Shown: positions 44,860-54,257, numbered from the stretch's first letter. The stretch is 59,528 bases of DNA from Rhodanobacteraceae bacterium (GCA_025350865.1 JANXWZ010000210.1:1-59528); one strand, 5' to 3'. Notes: a model not told the origin generated them from the letters alone. Translations and numbers: made by a program.

Positions 44860-47520
44860 ATGCCCAGCCTCTCCTACCAGTCCGCCGCAAAAATCGCCGC
44901 CCGCGAGATGCATTCCTCGCGCGGCAAGTTCTTCTTCGTCATCCTTTCCGTTGCCATCGGAGTAGCCGCCCTCACCGGCGTCCGCGGCTTCAGCGCCTCC
45001 TTCCGCACCACGCTCCTCTCCCGCGCCCGCGCCATCATGGCCGCCGACCTCTCCGCACGTACCACCCAGCAGCCCACGCCCGCTGAGATCAAGGGCCTCG
45101 ATCAAATCGAATCCGAAGGCGTCGACGTCACTTCCGTCACAGAGTTGCTCTCCATGGCCTCGGCTGCCAAAACTCTCGACCCGCTCCTCATCTCTCTCAA
45201 GTCCGTCGACCCATCCAAATACCCCTACTATGGCGAAGTCGAACTAGACCCCGCTGGCAAGCTATCCGACGCCCTCGGCGGCGACCAGGTAGCCGTAGCC
45301 GATGACCTTCTCGTCCGTCTGAAGCTACAACGCGGCGACCAACTCAAGATCGGCACCAAGCTCTTTCGAATCGGCTCCATCGTCGTCAACGAGCCCGACC
45401 GGCTCTCCGGATCCTTCGCCGCCGGCCCCCGCGTCCTGATCTCGCGCGCCAACCTTGATGCCTCGGGCCTCCTAGCCCCCGGTAGTCACGCCGGCCAACG
45501 TTACCTGTTCAAGGTTCCCAAGCCTAAGAACGGCAGCCCCATCTCGGACGACGCCGTGGCAGCCCTGAAGGCGCGCCTCGTGAAGCTGCTGCCGGAAACC
45601 CAGGTCACCGACTACCGCGAGACGAACCCTGCACTTACCGCTGGTCTCGACCAGGCTACCAGCCTCCTCTCCCTCATGAGCCTGGTAGCCCTCGTGCTCG
45701 GGGCCGTCGGCGTCGCGATGGCAATGAGGGCACACCTCGCTCAGCGGCTCGACACCATCGCCATCATGAAGTCGCTGGGCGCGACCTCCGGTCAGATCAT
45801 CAAGATCTACCTGATCCAAACGCTGCTGTTAGGAGCCGCAGGAGGACTGGTCGGCGTTTTGCTGGGTGTTGGCGTCCAACTCGCCTTCCCGTACCTGCTG
45901 GCCAATCTGATCAACGTCCGTCCCGATCTTCGCATCGACCCCGGCGCCATCATTGCTGGGCTGGCCGCAGGAGTTTTGACGACGCTGCTCTTTACCCTGC
46001 CGCCGCTGCTCGACATTCGGAAGATTCGCCCGATTCTCATCCTCCGCCGCGCTGTCGACGATCTGGATCAGCCGATCGGCAAGATGTTTCTGGCTCTTCT
46101 CAGGGGGCAGTCGATCGCGACGGACAGTACGCTCACCCTCGATCGCCTCATCCTCTACCGCCTCAAGAAGAACCTCGCCCAGCTGCTGGCCTTTGTGGTC
46201 ATCCTGGCCGGCCTCACGGCCATTGCCTATGCCGTCTCCGACTCCCGCGAGGTGGGCAAGTACTTCTCGCTCGGGCTTGTCAGTGTGCTTGCCGTCCTGC
46301 TGCTGGCCTCGTTTGTCGTGCTCAAGACTCTGAAGTTCTTCCTCAGCCGAACCCGCCTGCATCTTCCCTCCGTGGTGCGCCACGGTCTCGCCAACCTGTA
46401 TCGCCCGGGCAATCCATCCGCCGCGCTGCTCGCCGCGCTCGGCATGGGCGTGATGCAGATTATGCTCGTCTTCCTGATGCAGCACGCGGTGGTGCAGCAG
46501 CTTCAGATATCCGCCGCCCCCAACATCCCGAACATCTTCCTCGTTGATATCGCCGACGACGAGATTGAAGGCATGCGTACGCTGATTCAGAAGTCGCCCG
46601 CCATCACCGCACCGCCGGAGCTGCTGCCCGTCGTCACATCTCGCGTACTCGCCATCGACGGAGTCGCCGCAGCCGACATCAAGACCCAGAACTTTCCCCA
46701 CCGCATGCTGCAGTCCGTCCAACTGACCCACCACCCGGACATCCCCCCGGGCACCACCGTCGTGTCAGGGAAGTGGTGGGACGCAGCGCAGGCCGCTACC
46801 GCAGACGAACATCCGATGGTCGCAGTCGGCGTCCGCACCGCTGAGCGCCTCGGTCTCAAGCTCGGTTCCACCATCACTTTCGCCGCGCAGGACCACCAAT
46901 TCGACGCCAAGGTGGTGGCCTTGATCAAATCCGACGGCCAGCACGCCTTCACCCGCGCCGACTTCATCCTGCCTCAGAAGTCGCTCAGCGGTCTCCCCGT
47001 CGTCTGGTACGGTGGCATCCACGCTGATCCCGCAAAGGTCGGCGAACTCCAGCGCGCTCTCTACGCCGCCTATCCCACCGTCACCGTCATCAACGTAGCC
47101 CAAGCGCTCGAAACCATCCGCTCCGTCGTCATCCAGATCATCTACGTCATTCAATTCCTCGCCGCGTTCTCCATCTTCGCCGGCATCGTCATCCTCGCAT
47201 CGTCCATCGCCGGCACCCGCTATCGCCGCATCCGTGAGGTGGTCGTCCTCAAAACGTTGGGAGCTACGCGACTGCGGATTGCGTCGATCTTTTCGATTGA
47301 GTTCGCAGTTCTTGGCCTGGTCGCCGGTCTGGTGGGCATCTTCTTCGCCAACGTCATCGTTCGATTCCTGCTAATCGCCCTTACCATTCCCAACCAGATT
47401 CAGTGGAGTTGGAACATCTTTGGCTTGCTTGGGACGGCGGCACTTACGGTCGCAACCGGTTGGATCGCCAGCCACCGCATCCTGGGCCAGAAACCCCTCG
47501 AAGTCTTACGCGAAGAGTAG
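44860..47520 (+). CDS. FtsX-type ABC transporter permease (two FtsX modules)
   Basis: An 886-residue membrane protein. An N-terminal helix (about 23-42) is followed by a periplasmic MacB-PCD-like domain and a first FtsX module with three helices near 265-400. A middle helix pair follows at about 435-490, then a second periplasmic domain and a second FtsX module near 755-880. This 8-10 helix plan matches the YbbP-type permeases that pair with LolD-like ATPases. The companion ATPase gene is immediately upstream. Substrate unknown: lipoproteins, lipids and fatty acids are candidates. Confidence 0.9.
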   Translation: MPSLSYQSAAKIAAREMHSSRGKFFFVILSVAIGVAALTGVRGFSASFRTTLLSRARAIMAADLSARTTQQPTPAEIKGLDQIESEGVDVTSVTELLSMASAAKTLDPLLISLKSVDPSKYPYYGEVELDPAGKLSDALGGDQVAVADDLLVRLKLQRGDQLKIGTKLFRIGSIVVNEPDRLSGSFAAGPRVLISRANLDASGLLAPGSHAGQRYLFKVPKPKNGSPISDDAVAALKARLVKLLPETQVTDYRETNPALTAGLDQATSLLSLMSLVALVLGAVGVAMAMRAHLAQRLDTIAIMKSLGATSGQIIKIYLIQTLLLGAAGGLVGVLLGVGVQLAFPYLLANLINVRPDLRIDPGAIIAGLAAGVLTTLLFTLPPLLDIRKIRPILILRRAVDDLDQPIGKMFLALLRGQSIATDSTLTLDRLILYRLKKNLAQLLAFVVILAGLTAIAYAVSDSREVGKYFSLGLVSVLAVLLLASFVVLKTLKFFLSRTRLHLPSVVRHGLANLYRPGNPSAALLAALGMGVMQIMLVFLMQHAVVQQLQISAAPNIPNIFLVDIADDEIEGMRTLIQKSPAITAPPELLPVVTSRVLAIDGVAAADIKTQNFPHRMLQSVQLTHHPDIPPGTTVVSGKWWDAAQAATADEHPMVAVGVRTAERLGLKLGSTITFAAQDHQFDAKVVALIKSDGQHAFTRADFILPQKSLSGLPVVWYGGIHADPAKVGELQRALYAAYPTVTVINVAQALETIRSVVIQIIYVIQFLAAFSIFAGIVILASSIAGTRYRRIREVVVLKTLGATRLRIASIFSIEFAVLGLVAGLVGIFFANVIVRFLLIALTIPNQIQWSWNIFGLLGTAALTVATGWIASHRILGQKPLEVLREE

Positions 47521-47524
47521 AAGT

Positions 47525-47623
47525 ACAGCTGAAAACAGTAAGAGGCAGTTGAGTGCCGTTGAGAACAGCTAGCCTGATCTGTCTTCAACTGTTCCTAACT
47601 GCATCTCCCTTTCCTCAACTGCC
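47525..47623. repeat. Compound inverted repeat between the permease and PD-(D/E)XK genes
   Basis: GGCAGTTGAG at 47544-47553 has a perfect reverse complement at 47614-47623. Inside, GAACAG at 47563 faces CTGTTC at 47589, and several AACTG/CAGTT pentamers recur. The region is lower in GC than the flanking genes. It looks like an intergenic palindromic element of unknown role. Confidence 0.55.
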
Positions 47624-47625
47624 CT

Positions 47626-48504
47626 ATGTGGTCTGAAGAAGAACTGCGTGACATCGAACCCGACCCACCTGCCCGCACCGGTCCTCGGTCCCGCGCGACC
47701 CCCTTGCGTCAAGTCGTGACTGCCCGAGCTTTGGCGCGACTGATCGAATCCCGCACACCGCATGAATTGACACGTTCCAGCGTCATCCACGCCCCCGGCG
47801 CCGGCACGCACGGCAACTTTATCGACGCCGCGTACCGCCGCATCTGCGCCAATCCGGCATGGGCTGCCCGCCTGACCAAACCGCACACCGCTAAGCGACA
47901 GGCTCGTCCGACTGGCCCTGCCGAGGAGGTTCGCGAATGGTGCGAGCTGGATACGGCCACCAGCTCCGACGCGTTGCTGATGAACATCTTCTGCTACCCG
48001 CGGGTGTTTACGCCGCGCCTCTGTACCCTGCTCGGCGTGGAGGCCGGAACGCAGCCTGAGTTCGGCTTCCGCCCGGGTCTGGAACTCGAACGCAAGCTAC
48101 AGGACCGAACAGAAATTGACATGAAGCTCGGCAACCTGCTCGTGGAGGCCAAGCTGACCGAGGCTGACTTCCAGTTTGCCCCGCTGCGCCTGCTTGAACG
48201 CTACCCTCACTTTGACGAGCTTTTCGACCGCGAATCCCTCACGATTAGCCGCCGCGGGGTTGCCGGCTATCAGCTCATTCGAGGCATCCTGGCCGCGCAT
48301 GCCGAGCACGCTCGTTTCTGCGTCTTGCTCGACGCCCGCCGGCCGGATTTGATCGAAGGTTGGTACGACATTATCCGCACCGTACGCAGCTACGAGATGC
48401 AGTCCCGGCTCCGTTTGGTGACGTGGCAGGAGGCTGCCGCGACCGTCCCCGCGCCCCTCGCAAAATTTCTCGACGCCAAGTACGGCATTATTGAGTCAAA
48501 ATAG
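47626..48504 (+). CDS. Protein of unknown function with a PD-(D/E)XK nuclease-like motif
   Basis: A 292-residue soluble protein without signal or membrane segment. Residues 163-176 read EIDMKLGNLLVEAK: Asp165, then Glu174-Ala-Lys176 on the next strand, the spacing of PD-(D/E)XK nucleases. It reminds me of the PGN_0703 type of putative restriction endonucleases, but that recollection is unsure. The basic, proline-rich N-terminus could contact nucleic acid. No methyltransferase or defence gene is adjacent. Three bases separate it from the TonB-like gene, so they are probably co-transcribed. The real function is unknown. Confidence 0.65.
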   Translation: MWSEEELRDIEPDPPARTGPRSRATPLRQVVTARALARLIESRTPHELTRSSVIHAPGAGTHGNFIDAAYRRICANPAWAARLTKPHTAKRQARPTGPAEEVREWCELDTATSSDALLMNIFCYPRVFTPRLCTLLGVEAGTQPEFGFRPGLELERKLQDRTEIDMKLGNLLVEAKLTEADFQFAPLRLLERYPHFDELFDRESLTISRRGVAGYQLIRGILAAHAEHARFCVLLDARRPDLIEGWYDIIRTVRSYEMQSRLRLVTWQEAAATVPAPLAKFLDAKYGIIESK

Positions 48505-48507
48505 GGC

Positions 48508-49059
48508 ATGCAGTCTCAACGCCGTCTGATCATCGCATCGACCGTCCTGCACATCGCCCTGCTGGCAATTTTCCTCTACGTCCGTCCGCTGCATGTCCAG
48601 CCCACCCGCTACCCCGGCACGGACCACGGGACCAAACTCTCCCTCACCTACTCGCCGGGTGGAGCAATGAAGCCTATCCCTCCTCCGCTCGTCAGGGTGA
48701 AGTCCCGCCTGAAAGAGGCTCCGGTGATCGTCACGCCCCCGAGCGTGGATCGCGCATCGTCCCAGGGTGGTGACGCGCGGGGCGCCGGCAACGTAACGGT
48801 GGCACTCGCCACCTTCTTCCCCAACCCCAAACCCGATCTGGCCCAGCTTCCGCATGGCACCCGTGGCGACGTGATTATCGACGTGGTGATTGACGAACAG
48901 GGCAAAATCGTCAAGACGCAGGTAGCGCAGAGTATGGGGCCGCGGATCGACGAGACAGTCCTAGCGATGATTCAAACCTGGACCTTCAAGCCCGCTACAA
49001 AGGATGGCGTTCCGGTCCCGAGCGAGCAGGAACTTCTTTTCCACTACGAACACGCGTAA
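48508..49059 (+). CDS. TonB family protein (energy-transducer C-terminal domain)
   Basis: A 183-residue protein with an N-terminal membrane helix (about 8-24), a proline-containing linker (about 50-95) and a C-terminal TonB-like fold. The pattern GDVIIDVVIDEQGKIVKTQV, then PRIDETVLAMIQTWTFKPA, is typical of TonB C-terminal domains. TonB proteins carry proton-motive energy from ExbBD to outer-membrane receptors. ExbB/ExbD genes are not here and the chain is short, so an orphan TonB or structural variant is likely. A long hairpin follows its stop. Confidence 0.82.
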   Translation: MQSQRRLIIASTVLHIALLAIFLYVRPLHVQPTRYPGTDHGTKLSLTYSPGGAMKPIPPPLVRVKSRLKEAPVIVTPPSVDRASSQGGDARGAGNVTVALATFFPNPKPDLAQLPHGTRGDVIIDVVIDEQGKIVKTQVAQSMGPRIDETVLAMIQTWTFKPATKDGVPVPSEQELLFHYEHA

Positions 49060-49121
49060 GAAATCAGCACGGATGGCACAGTGGTCTTTGTGTAACCTCC
49101 GTGCCATACGTGCTGATTTCT
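49059..49121. terminator. Long bidirectional hairpin between tonB-like gene and rpsA
   Basis: Bases 49059-49081 (AGAAATCAGCACG start) and 49099-49121 are 23-base reverse complements with two mismatches and a 17-base loop. The hairpin begins within the last stop codon of the TonB-like gene and ends 4 bases before the rpsA stop. It probably ends both convergent transcripts. Confidence 0.75.
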
Positions 49122-49125
49122 CGCC

Positions 49126-50886
49126 TTAGGCGAGCTCCAACCCGATCTTCTTCGTCTCCGCATCCAAAGCCGTAACCTTGAAGCTCCGCACCTGACCGGC
49201 TTCAACAGCATTTGACGTACTCGGAGCCACAACCTTGGATCCGTTGCCCTTGGGTGAGATGTCCGTCTTCCACTTCGCCGAAAGAAGCGATCCAAGCTGC
49301 GAAAGATCGACCGCACCGCCGCCACTTGCCGCCGGAGCCTCTTCCACCTTCGGCGCAGGGAGTGCACACAGGGTCAGAATTCCTTCACCCAGCTCTACAC
49401 GAGCTGTGTTTCCAGAGACATCGATGATGCGTCCGGAGACCGTATCGCCTACCACGTGTTCGGCGATGAATTCGTCCAGTCCGGTCGGCACCATCTGCTT
49501 GATCGAGAGCTTCAGCTGCCGCTTCTCGCGATCAATCTCCAGAACCTGGGCCTTTACCACTTCGCCCACGCGCAGCACGTCGGAGGGATGATTCAACCGC
49601 CGCTCGGCTGTAATCTCCGAGATGTGAACTAGACCCTCAACGCCCTCGGCAACTGTCACAAACGCGCCAAACGGCGTAATCCGCGATACCGGCCCTTCAA
49701 TCACCGAGCCCGCCAGCACGGTCTGCATGAGCTCAACCCACGGATCGCCCAGAGCCTGCTTCAGGCCGAGTGCAATCCGCTTCTGCTCCAGGTCGATGCC
49801 AAGGATGACGATCTCAACGGTGTCGCCAACCTTCACGATGTCCGACGGCTTCTTGACCTTCTTGCCCCACGCCATCTCCGAAATGTGGATCAGGCCTTCA
49901 ATCCCCGGCGACAGTTCAACAAACGCGCCAAAGGCCGTCTCGCGGGTGACCGTGCCAGTAACTTTTTCGCCCAGCGTAAAGAGCTCCGGCACCGTATTCC
50001 ACGGATGTGGCTGCAACTGCTTCAGTCCGACGGCGATGCGCCGCTTGACCGGATCGTCGGCATCGATTTTAAGGATCTTTACTTCGATCACATCGCCGAC
50101 GGAGACGATTTCAGCAGGATTGCCAACGCGATGCCAGGCCATGTCGGAGATGTGCAGCAGGGCATCCGCGCCGTCCAGATTGACAAACGCACCGAAGTCG
50201 GTCAGCGACCGCACGGTACCTGAGACGGTAATCCCTTCGGCGAGCTGGCTGAAGCGCTCGTCGGAATCTGCCCTCGCCTGCTCTTCCAGCACCGAGCGAC
50301 GATCGACGACGGCATCCGGACGACCCGACTCGCCACCTTCGAGGTCAAGCGTAGTAATCCGGACGCGAATCTCCTGCCCGACCAGCTTTTCCATCTCCGC
50401 CGCATCGCGCGCGCCGCTGCGCGACGAAGGCAGAAAGGCCCGCATGCCGATGTCGACGGTGAGTCCGCCCTTGACCACGCCGGTGACGGTTCCGAGTACG
50501 GTCCCTTTTTTCTCGAACGTCTCTTCAAGCGAGGAGTAGTCCTTCGGCGCAGCGGTGCGCTGCCGCGTCAACTCGTAGTAGCCTTCTTCGCCTCGGCCCT
50601 TCACGGTTACACGCACAATGTCGCCCGGCTCCACAGCCTTTTCGTGCGCTGCGAACGAGCTTAGCGGGAGGACGCCCTCAGTCTTGTAGCCGATGTCGAG
50701 ATACACCGAGTCCGCCGTTACGGACACCACGGTGGCGTCGATCTGCTTCGAACCGCCGCTGCGATCCACGGCATTCGCACGGGCCAGGTCGTTCTCGCGC
50801 AGCAACGCGGCAAAGTCTTCGGTTGTCTCTACAGGTTCAGTCGAGGAAAGGGTTTCGGCAGGCAATTGAACGTCATTAGTATCCAC
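49126..50886 (-). CDS. rpsA: 30S ribosomal protein S1
   Basis: S1 binds mRNA at the ribosome and helps start translation. The 586-residue chain holds six OB-fold S1 repeats: two degenerate N-terminal ones (about 45-190), three strong RNA-binding repeats with FGAFV-L/S...EGL(V/I)HISEM patterns (about 215-460), and a weak last region (about 470-586) with a low-complexity Ala/Gly/Ser insert. It starts with GTG. The last repeat lacks the usual FGAFV block, so it is a divergent form; family naming as S1 is otherwise safe. It is the first gene of no clear operon. Confidence 0.9.
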   Translation of the reverse strand: MDTNDVQLPAETLSSTEPVETTEDFAALLRENDLARANAVDRSGGSKQIDATVVSVTADSVYLDIGYKTEGVLPLSSFAAHEKAVEPGDIVRVTVKGRGEEGYYELTRQRTAAPKDYSSLEETFEKKGTVLGTVTGVVKGGLTVDIGMRAFLPSSRSGARDAAEMEKLVGQEIRVRITTLDLEGGESGRPDAVVDRRSVLEEQARADSDERFSQLAEGITVSGTVRSLTDFGAFVNLDGADALLHISDMAWHRVGNPAEIVSVGDVIEVKILKIDADDPVKRRIAVGLKQLQPHPWNTVPELFTLGEKVTGTVTRETAFGAFVELSPGIEGLIHISEMAWGKKVKKPSDIVKVGDTVEIVILGIDLEQKRIALGLKQALGDPWVELMQTVLAGSVIEGPVSRITPFGAFVTVAEGVEGLVHISEITAERRLNHPSDVLRVGEVVKAQVLEIDREKRQLKLSIKQMVPTGLDEFIAEHVVGDTVSGRIIDVSGNTARVELGEGILTLCALPAPKVEEAPAASGGGAVDLSQLGSLLSAKWKTDISPKGNGSKVVAPSTSNAVEAGQVRSFKVTALDAETKKIGLELA

Positions 50887-50908
50887 TTCAAGATTCTACC
50901 GCGAACCA

Positions 50909-52009
50909 TCAACCAGCTTTCACGAGCGCCTGATAAGCCTTAATCTGGTCGAGGGTAAACACCTGCATGTCCGCCCCGGCAGCCTGCGCCCGATACCATT
51001 CAACAACCCAATCCAGGGCATCCGCCAGCCGAAGCCGAGGCACCCAGCCGAGATCGGCGCGTGCCTTGCTGGCGTCAAGCTTCAGATACCCGGCCTCATG
51101 CACGCCGGGGTCGCCATCCTGAAACCACGAGGCTCCATCGCCCCAGGTCTTCGTCATGCGCTCGACGATCCACTCCACGGGACGGGCATCATCTTCGGAC
51201 GGGCCGAAGTTATAGGCCGTTGCGAACTTACTTGCGTCGGCAGTGAGCAGTTGCTCGGCGAGCAGGATGTAGCCGTGCAGTGGTTCCAGCACATGCTGCC
51301 AGGGACGAATCGCGAATGGACGCCGGATGGCTACAGGTTGACCGGACTGAAAGCCGCGGATCAGGTCTGGAATCAGGCGATCCACTGACCAGTCGCCGCC
51401 ACCGATGACGTTGCCTGCGCGGGCCGTTGCGACGCCGACAGTTCCCGTAAAGTATGACTGGCGGAAGGCCGCCGAGACGATCTCGGCACAGGCTTTCGAG
51501 CTCGAGTAAGGGTCGTAGCCGCCGAGAGGATCAGTCTCGCGATAGCCCCAGACCCATTCGCGGTTCTCGTAGCATTTGTCGGTGGTGACGGAGACTACGG
51601 CTCGGACCGAAGGGGTTCGCCGGACGGCATCGAGAACCTTCGCCGTCCCGATGACGTTGGTCTCGTAGGTGAGGATCGGGTCCGCGTACGAAAGCCTGAC
51701 CAGTGGCTGCGCCGCCAGATGGAACACTACCTCCGGCCGAAACTCGGCCATCGCCTTATCGACGGCAGCGGCATCGCGAATATCGCCGCGAATATCGTTC
51801 ACCCGCTCGCCCAGCCGAGCCACGTCGAACAGGTTCGGTGTCGTATAAGGATCAAGCGCATACCCCCGCACCTCCGCGCCAAGGTGCGACAGCCAAAGCG
51901 CGAGCCACCCGCCCTTGAACCCCGTATGCCCGGTCAAAAATACCCGCCGCCCAGCCCAACTGACCCTTGACCCCTGACCCCTGAGCCCTGTCTTCACCAC
52001 GTTTTCCAC
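50909..52009 (-). CDS. rfbG: CDP-glucose 4,6-dehydratase RfbG
   Basis: RfbG converts CDP-glucose to CDP-4-keto-6-deoxyglucose, the precursor of 3,6-dideoxyhexoses in O-antigen. The 366-residue protein is an extended SDR with TGHTGFKGGW (NAD loop), and a YDPYSSSKA active-site block. GTG 52009 overlaps the rfbF end; a GTG at 51997 that overlaps the rfbF stop as GTGA is an equally good start. The first 17 residues (GLRGQGSRVS) are encoded by a short TGACCCC-type tandem repeat and are not conserved sequence. It is translationally coupled to rfbF. Confidence 0.94.
   Translation of the reverse strand: MENVVKTGLRGQGSRVSWAGRRVFLTGHTGFKGGWLALWLSHLGAEVRGYALDPYTTPNLFDVARLGERVNDIRGDIRDAAAVDKAMAEFRPEVVFHLAAQPLVRLSYADPILTYETNVIGTAKVLDAVRRTPSVRAVVSVTTDKCYENREWVWGYRETDPLGGYDPYSSSKACAEIVSAAFRQSYFTGTVGVATARAGNVIGGGDWSVDRLIPDLIRGFQSGQPVAIRRPFAIRPWQHVLEPLHGYILLAEQLLTADASKFATAYNFGPSEDDARPVEWIVERMTKTWGDGASWFQDGDPGVHEAGYLKLDASKARADLGWVPRLRLADALDWVVEWYRAQAAGADMQVFTLDQIKAYQALVKAG
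51961..51990. repeat. Short TGACCCC-type tandem repeat at the rfbF/rfbG junction
   Basis: The plus strand reads as about four units of TGACCCCT or TGACCCTT (7-8 bases) in a row. On the minus strand it codes for the non-conserved N-terminal residues of RfbG. Confidence 0.55.
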
Positions 52010-52764
52010 GGAGCCTTCCCCTTCGCCCAGAGATCTTCCAGATGCTGCTTATCCCGTAGTGTATCCATCGCCTGCCAGAAGCCGCGATGGAAGAACGCAT
52101 GCACCTGCCCATGCTTTACCAGCGTCTCGATCGGCTCGCGCTCAAACATCTGTAGATCGTCTGTGACGGCATCGATGGCTTCGGGGTTGAGGACGAAGAA
52201 TCCGCCGTTGATCCAGCCACCTTCGTCGGACGGCTTCTCCTGGAAGGAGTAAATCTGCGTGTCTTTTAGGCCGAGAGCCCCGAACCGAGCAACCGGCTGC
52301 ACGCTGGTCAGGGTGACCGCCTTGTTATGCGCCGTGTGGAAGGCAATCAGGCTGGTGATATCGACATCGGCCACTCCATCGCCGTAGGTCATGCAGAACG
52401 GCGTGCCGGGATCGAGATATTGCCGTACGCGTCGAAGCCGCCCGCCGGTTCCACTGCTGTCGCCGGTGTCGACCAGCGTGACGCGCCACGGCTCGGCAAC
52501 CGAGTTATGCACCGTCATCTGATTCGTATGCATGTCGAACGTCACGTCGGAGGTGTGCAGGAAGTAGTTCGCGAAGAACTCTTTGATGATGTAGCCCTTG
52601 TAACCGCAGCAGATCACGAAGTCGTTTATCCCATGCTGCGAATAAATCTTGAGGATGTGCCACAGGATCGGGCGACCGCCGATCTCCACCATAGGCTTGG
52701 GCTTCAGCGTCGTCTCCTCCGACAGCCGCGTCCCCAGCCCGCCCGCCAATATGACAGCTTTCAT
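51994..52764 (-). CDS. rfbF: Glucose-1-phosphate cytidylyltransferase RfbF
   Basis: RfbF joins glucose-1-phosphate and CTP to CDP-glucose, the first step to CDP-3,6-dideoxyhexoses. The 256-residue nucleotidyltransferase begins MKAVILAGGLGTRLSEET with the signature loop, has the GDGVADVDI and WINGGFFVLNP blocks, and the usual length. Its 3' end overlaps the rfbG start. Divergent rfbH lies 103 bases upstream, so the three genes share one intergenic control region. Confidence 0.95.
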   Translation of the reverse strand: MKAVILAGGLGTRLSEETTLKPKPMVEIGGRPILWHILKIYSQHGINDFVICCGYKGYIIKEFFANYFLHTSDVTFDMHTNQMTVHNSVAEPWRVTLVDTGDSSGTGGRLRRVRQYLDPGTPFCMTYGDGVADVDITSLIAFHTAHNKAVTLTSVQPVARFGALGLKDTQIYSFQEKPSDEGGWINGGFFVLNPEAIDAVTDDLQMFEREPIETLVKHGQVHAFFHRGFWQAMDTLRDKQHLEDLWAKGKAPWKTW

Positions 52765-52867
52765 CCGATCCCTTCCATTTCAGCGTCGTCCTCCATCATA
52801 CCCACAACCCCGCGGTGAACCTTTGCCATAAGTCCTTTGTCGCTGGAGTTACCTGTATCTTTAAGGG

Positions 52868-54199
52868 ATGAGTTCGGAAAAAGCAGACCAGCTTCGTCAG
52901 CAGATTCTTGATCTGACCCGCCAGTATCACGCCGAAGCCTTCCCCCCGCGCGAGTTTATCCCCGGCACGTCGGGCGTTCAGGTCTCGGGCAAGGTAATTG
53001 ACGCTGATGACCTGGCCAATGTCGTCGAATCCGGCCTAGACGCATGGTTCACGACCGGGCGGTGGGCCAAGGAGTTTGAGAAGAAGCTTGCTCGCTTCGT
53101 GGGAGTGCGTTCCGCCTCGCTGGTCAACTCCGGCTCGTCCGCGAATCTCGTGGCCTTGTCTGCACTCTGCTCGCCCGCTTTGAAGGATCGCCAGCTCAAG
53201 CCCGGCGACGAGGTGATCACTGTTGCGGCGGGGTTCCCGACGACGGTGAATCCGATCATCCAGAATCGACTGGTGCCCGTCTTTCTCGACGTGTCTCTCC
53301 CGTCGTACGAGATCGATGTCACCCAACTTGAAGCCGCCTACAGCCCAAAGGTGAAGGCGGTGATGATCGCCCACACGCTCGGGAATGTGTTCGACCTAGA
53401 CGCCGTGACGGCCTTCTGCAAGAAGTACAACCTGTGGTTGGTCGAGGACTGCTGTGACGCGCTGGGCAGCACATGGCGCGGCCAAAAGGTCGGCACCTTC
53501 GGCGATATCGCCACGGTGAGCTTCTACCCGGCGCACCACATCACTACCGGCGAAGGCGGTGCCGTGCTGACCGACAAGCCCGCACTGCAAGTCCTGATCG
53601 ATAGCTGGCGTGACTGGGGCCGCGACTGCTGGTGCGAGCCCGGCGTCGACAATACCTGCGGCAAGCGCTTCGACTGGCAACTGGGCGACCTGCCCTGCGG
53701 CTACGACCACAAGTACACCTACTCGCACATCGGCTATAACCTCAAAGCCACCGACATGCAGGCCGCGCTGGGCGTCAGCCAGGTCGCCAAGCTCCCTCAC
53801 TTTATTGAGCGTCGCAAAGAGAATTTTGCTTATCTGAAAGCTGCTTTGCAGCCGCTGGAAGAGTTCCTCATCCTGCCTGAAGCCACACCCAACTCGGACC
53901 CCAGCTGGTTCGGTTTTCCCATCGCCGTGCGCGAATCCGCGCCATTCACACGCGACGAACTCACGCGGCACTTCGATGCAAAGAAGATTGGCACACGGCT
54001 GATGTTCGCGGGCAATCTGCTGCGCCAGCCAGCGTACGCCGGGATCGAATGCCGAGTGATCGGCGACATGAAGAACACCGACTTTGTGATGAATCAGGTG
54101 TTCTGGCTCGGAGTATTCCCGGGCCTCACCCCACCCATGTTGGACTACATCGCCGACACCGCCAAAGCCTTCGCCGCGAACCCACTAAAAATCGTATGA
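52868..54199 (+). CDS. rfbH: CDP-4-keto-6-deoxyglucose 3-dehydrase RfbH (E1)
   Basis: E1 removes the C3 hydroxyl of CDP-4-keto-6-deoxyglucose with PMP and a [2Fe-2S] cluster, on the way to abequose, paratose, tyvelose or ascarylose. The 443-residue chain has the aminotransferase fold, but the usual PLP lysine is a histidine ([12 protein letters not shown], His223/224), as in E1. The cluster motif CWC-x7-C ([12 protein letters not shown]) is present with a further Cys in EDCCDALG. The E3 reductase and the final epimerase/reductase are not in the window, so the end sugar is unknown. Confidence 0.95.
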   Translation: MSSEKADQLRQQILDLTRQYHAEAFPPREFIPGTSGVQVSGKVIDADDLANVVESGLDAWFTTGRWAKEFEKKLARFVGVRSASLVNSGSSANLVALSALCSPALKDRQLKPGDEVITVAAGFPTTVNPIIQNRLVPVFLDVSLPSYEIDVTQLEAAYSPKVKAVMIAHTLGNVFDLDAVTAFCKKYNLWLVEDCCDALGSTWRGQKVGTFGDIATVSFYPAHHITTGEGGAVLTDKPALQVLIDSWRDWGRDCWCEPGVDNTCGKRFDWQLGDLPCGYDHKYTYSHIGYNLKATDMQAALGVSQVAKLPHFIERRKENFAYLKAALQPLEEFLILPEATPNSDPSWFGFPIAVRESAPFTRDELTRHFDAKKIGTRLMFAGNLLRQPAYAGIECRVIGDMKNTDFVMNQVFWLGVFPGLTPPMLDYIADTAKAFAANPLKIV

Positions 54200-54257
54200 G
54201 GGGTGCCGCACGTTCGACAGCACCATCGTCGACCATGGGAATACTCACCGGGACTGC

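Noticed and set aside
54200..54240. Possible fifth CCGGGTG-type hairpin after rfbH (GGGGTGCCGCACG...CCATGGG)
   Set aside because: The 5' box and the stem do not fit the other four copies well enough.
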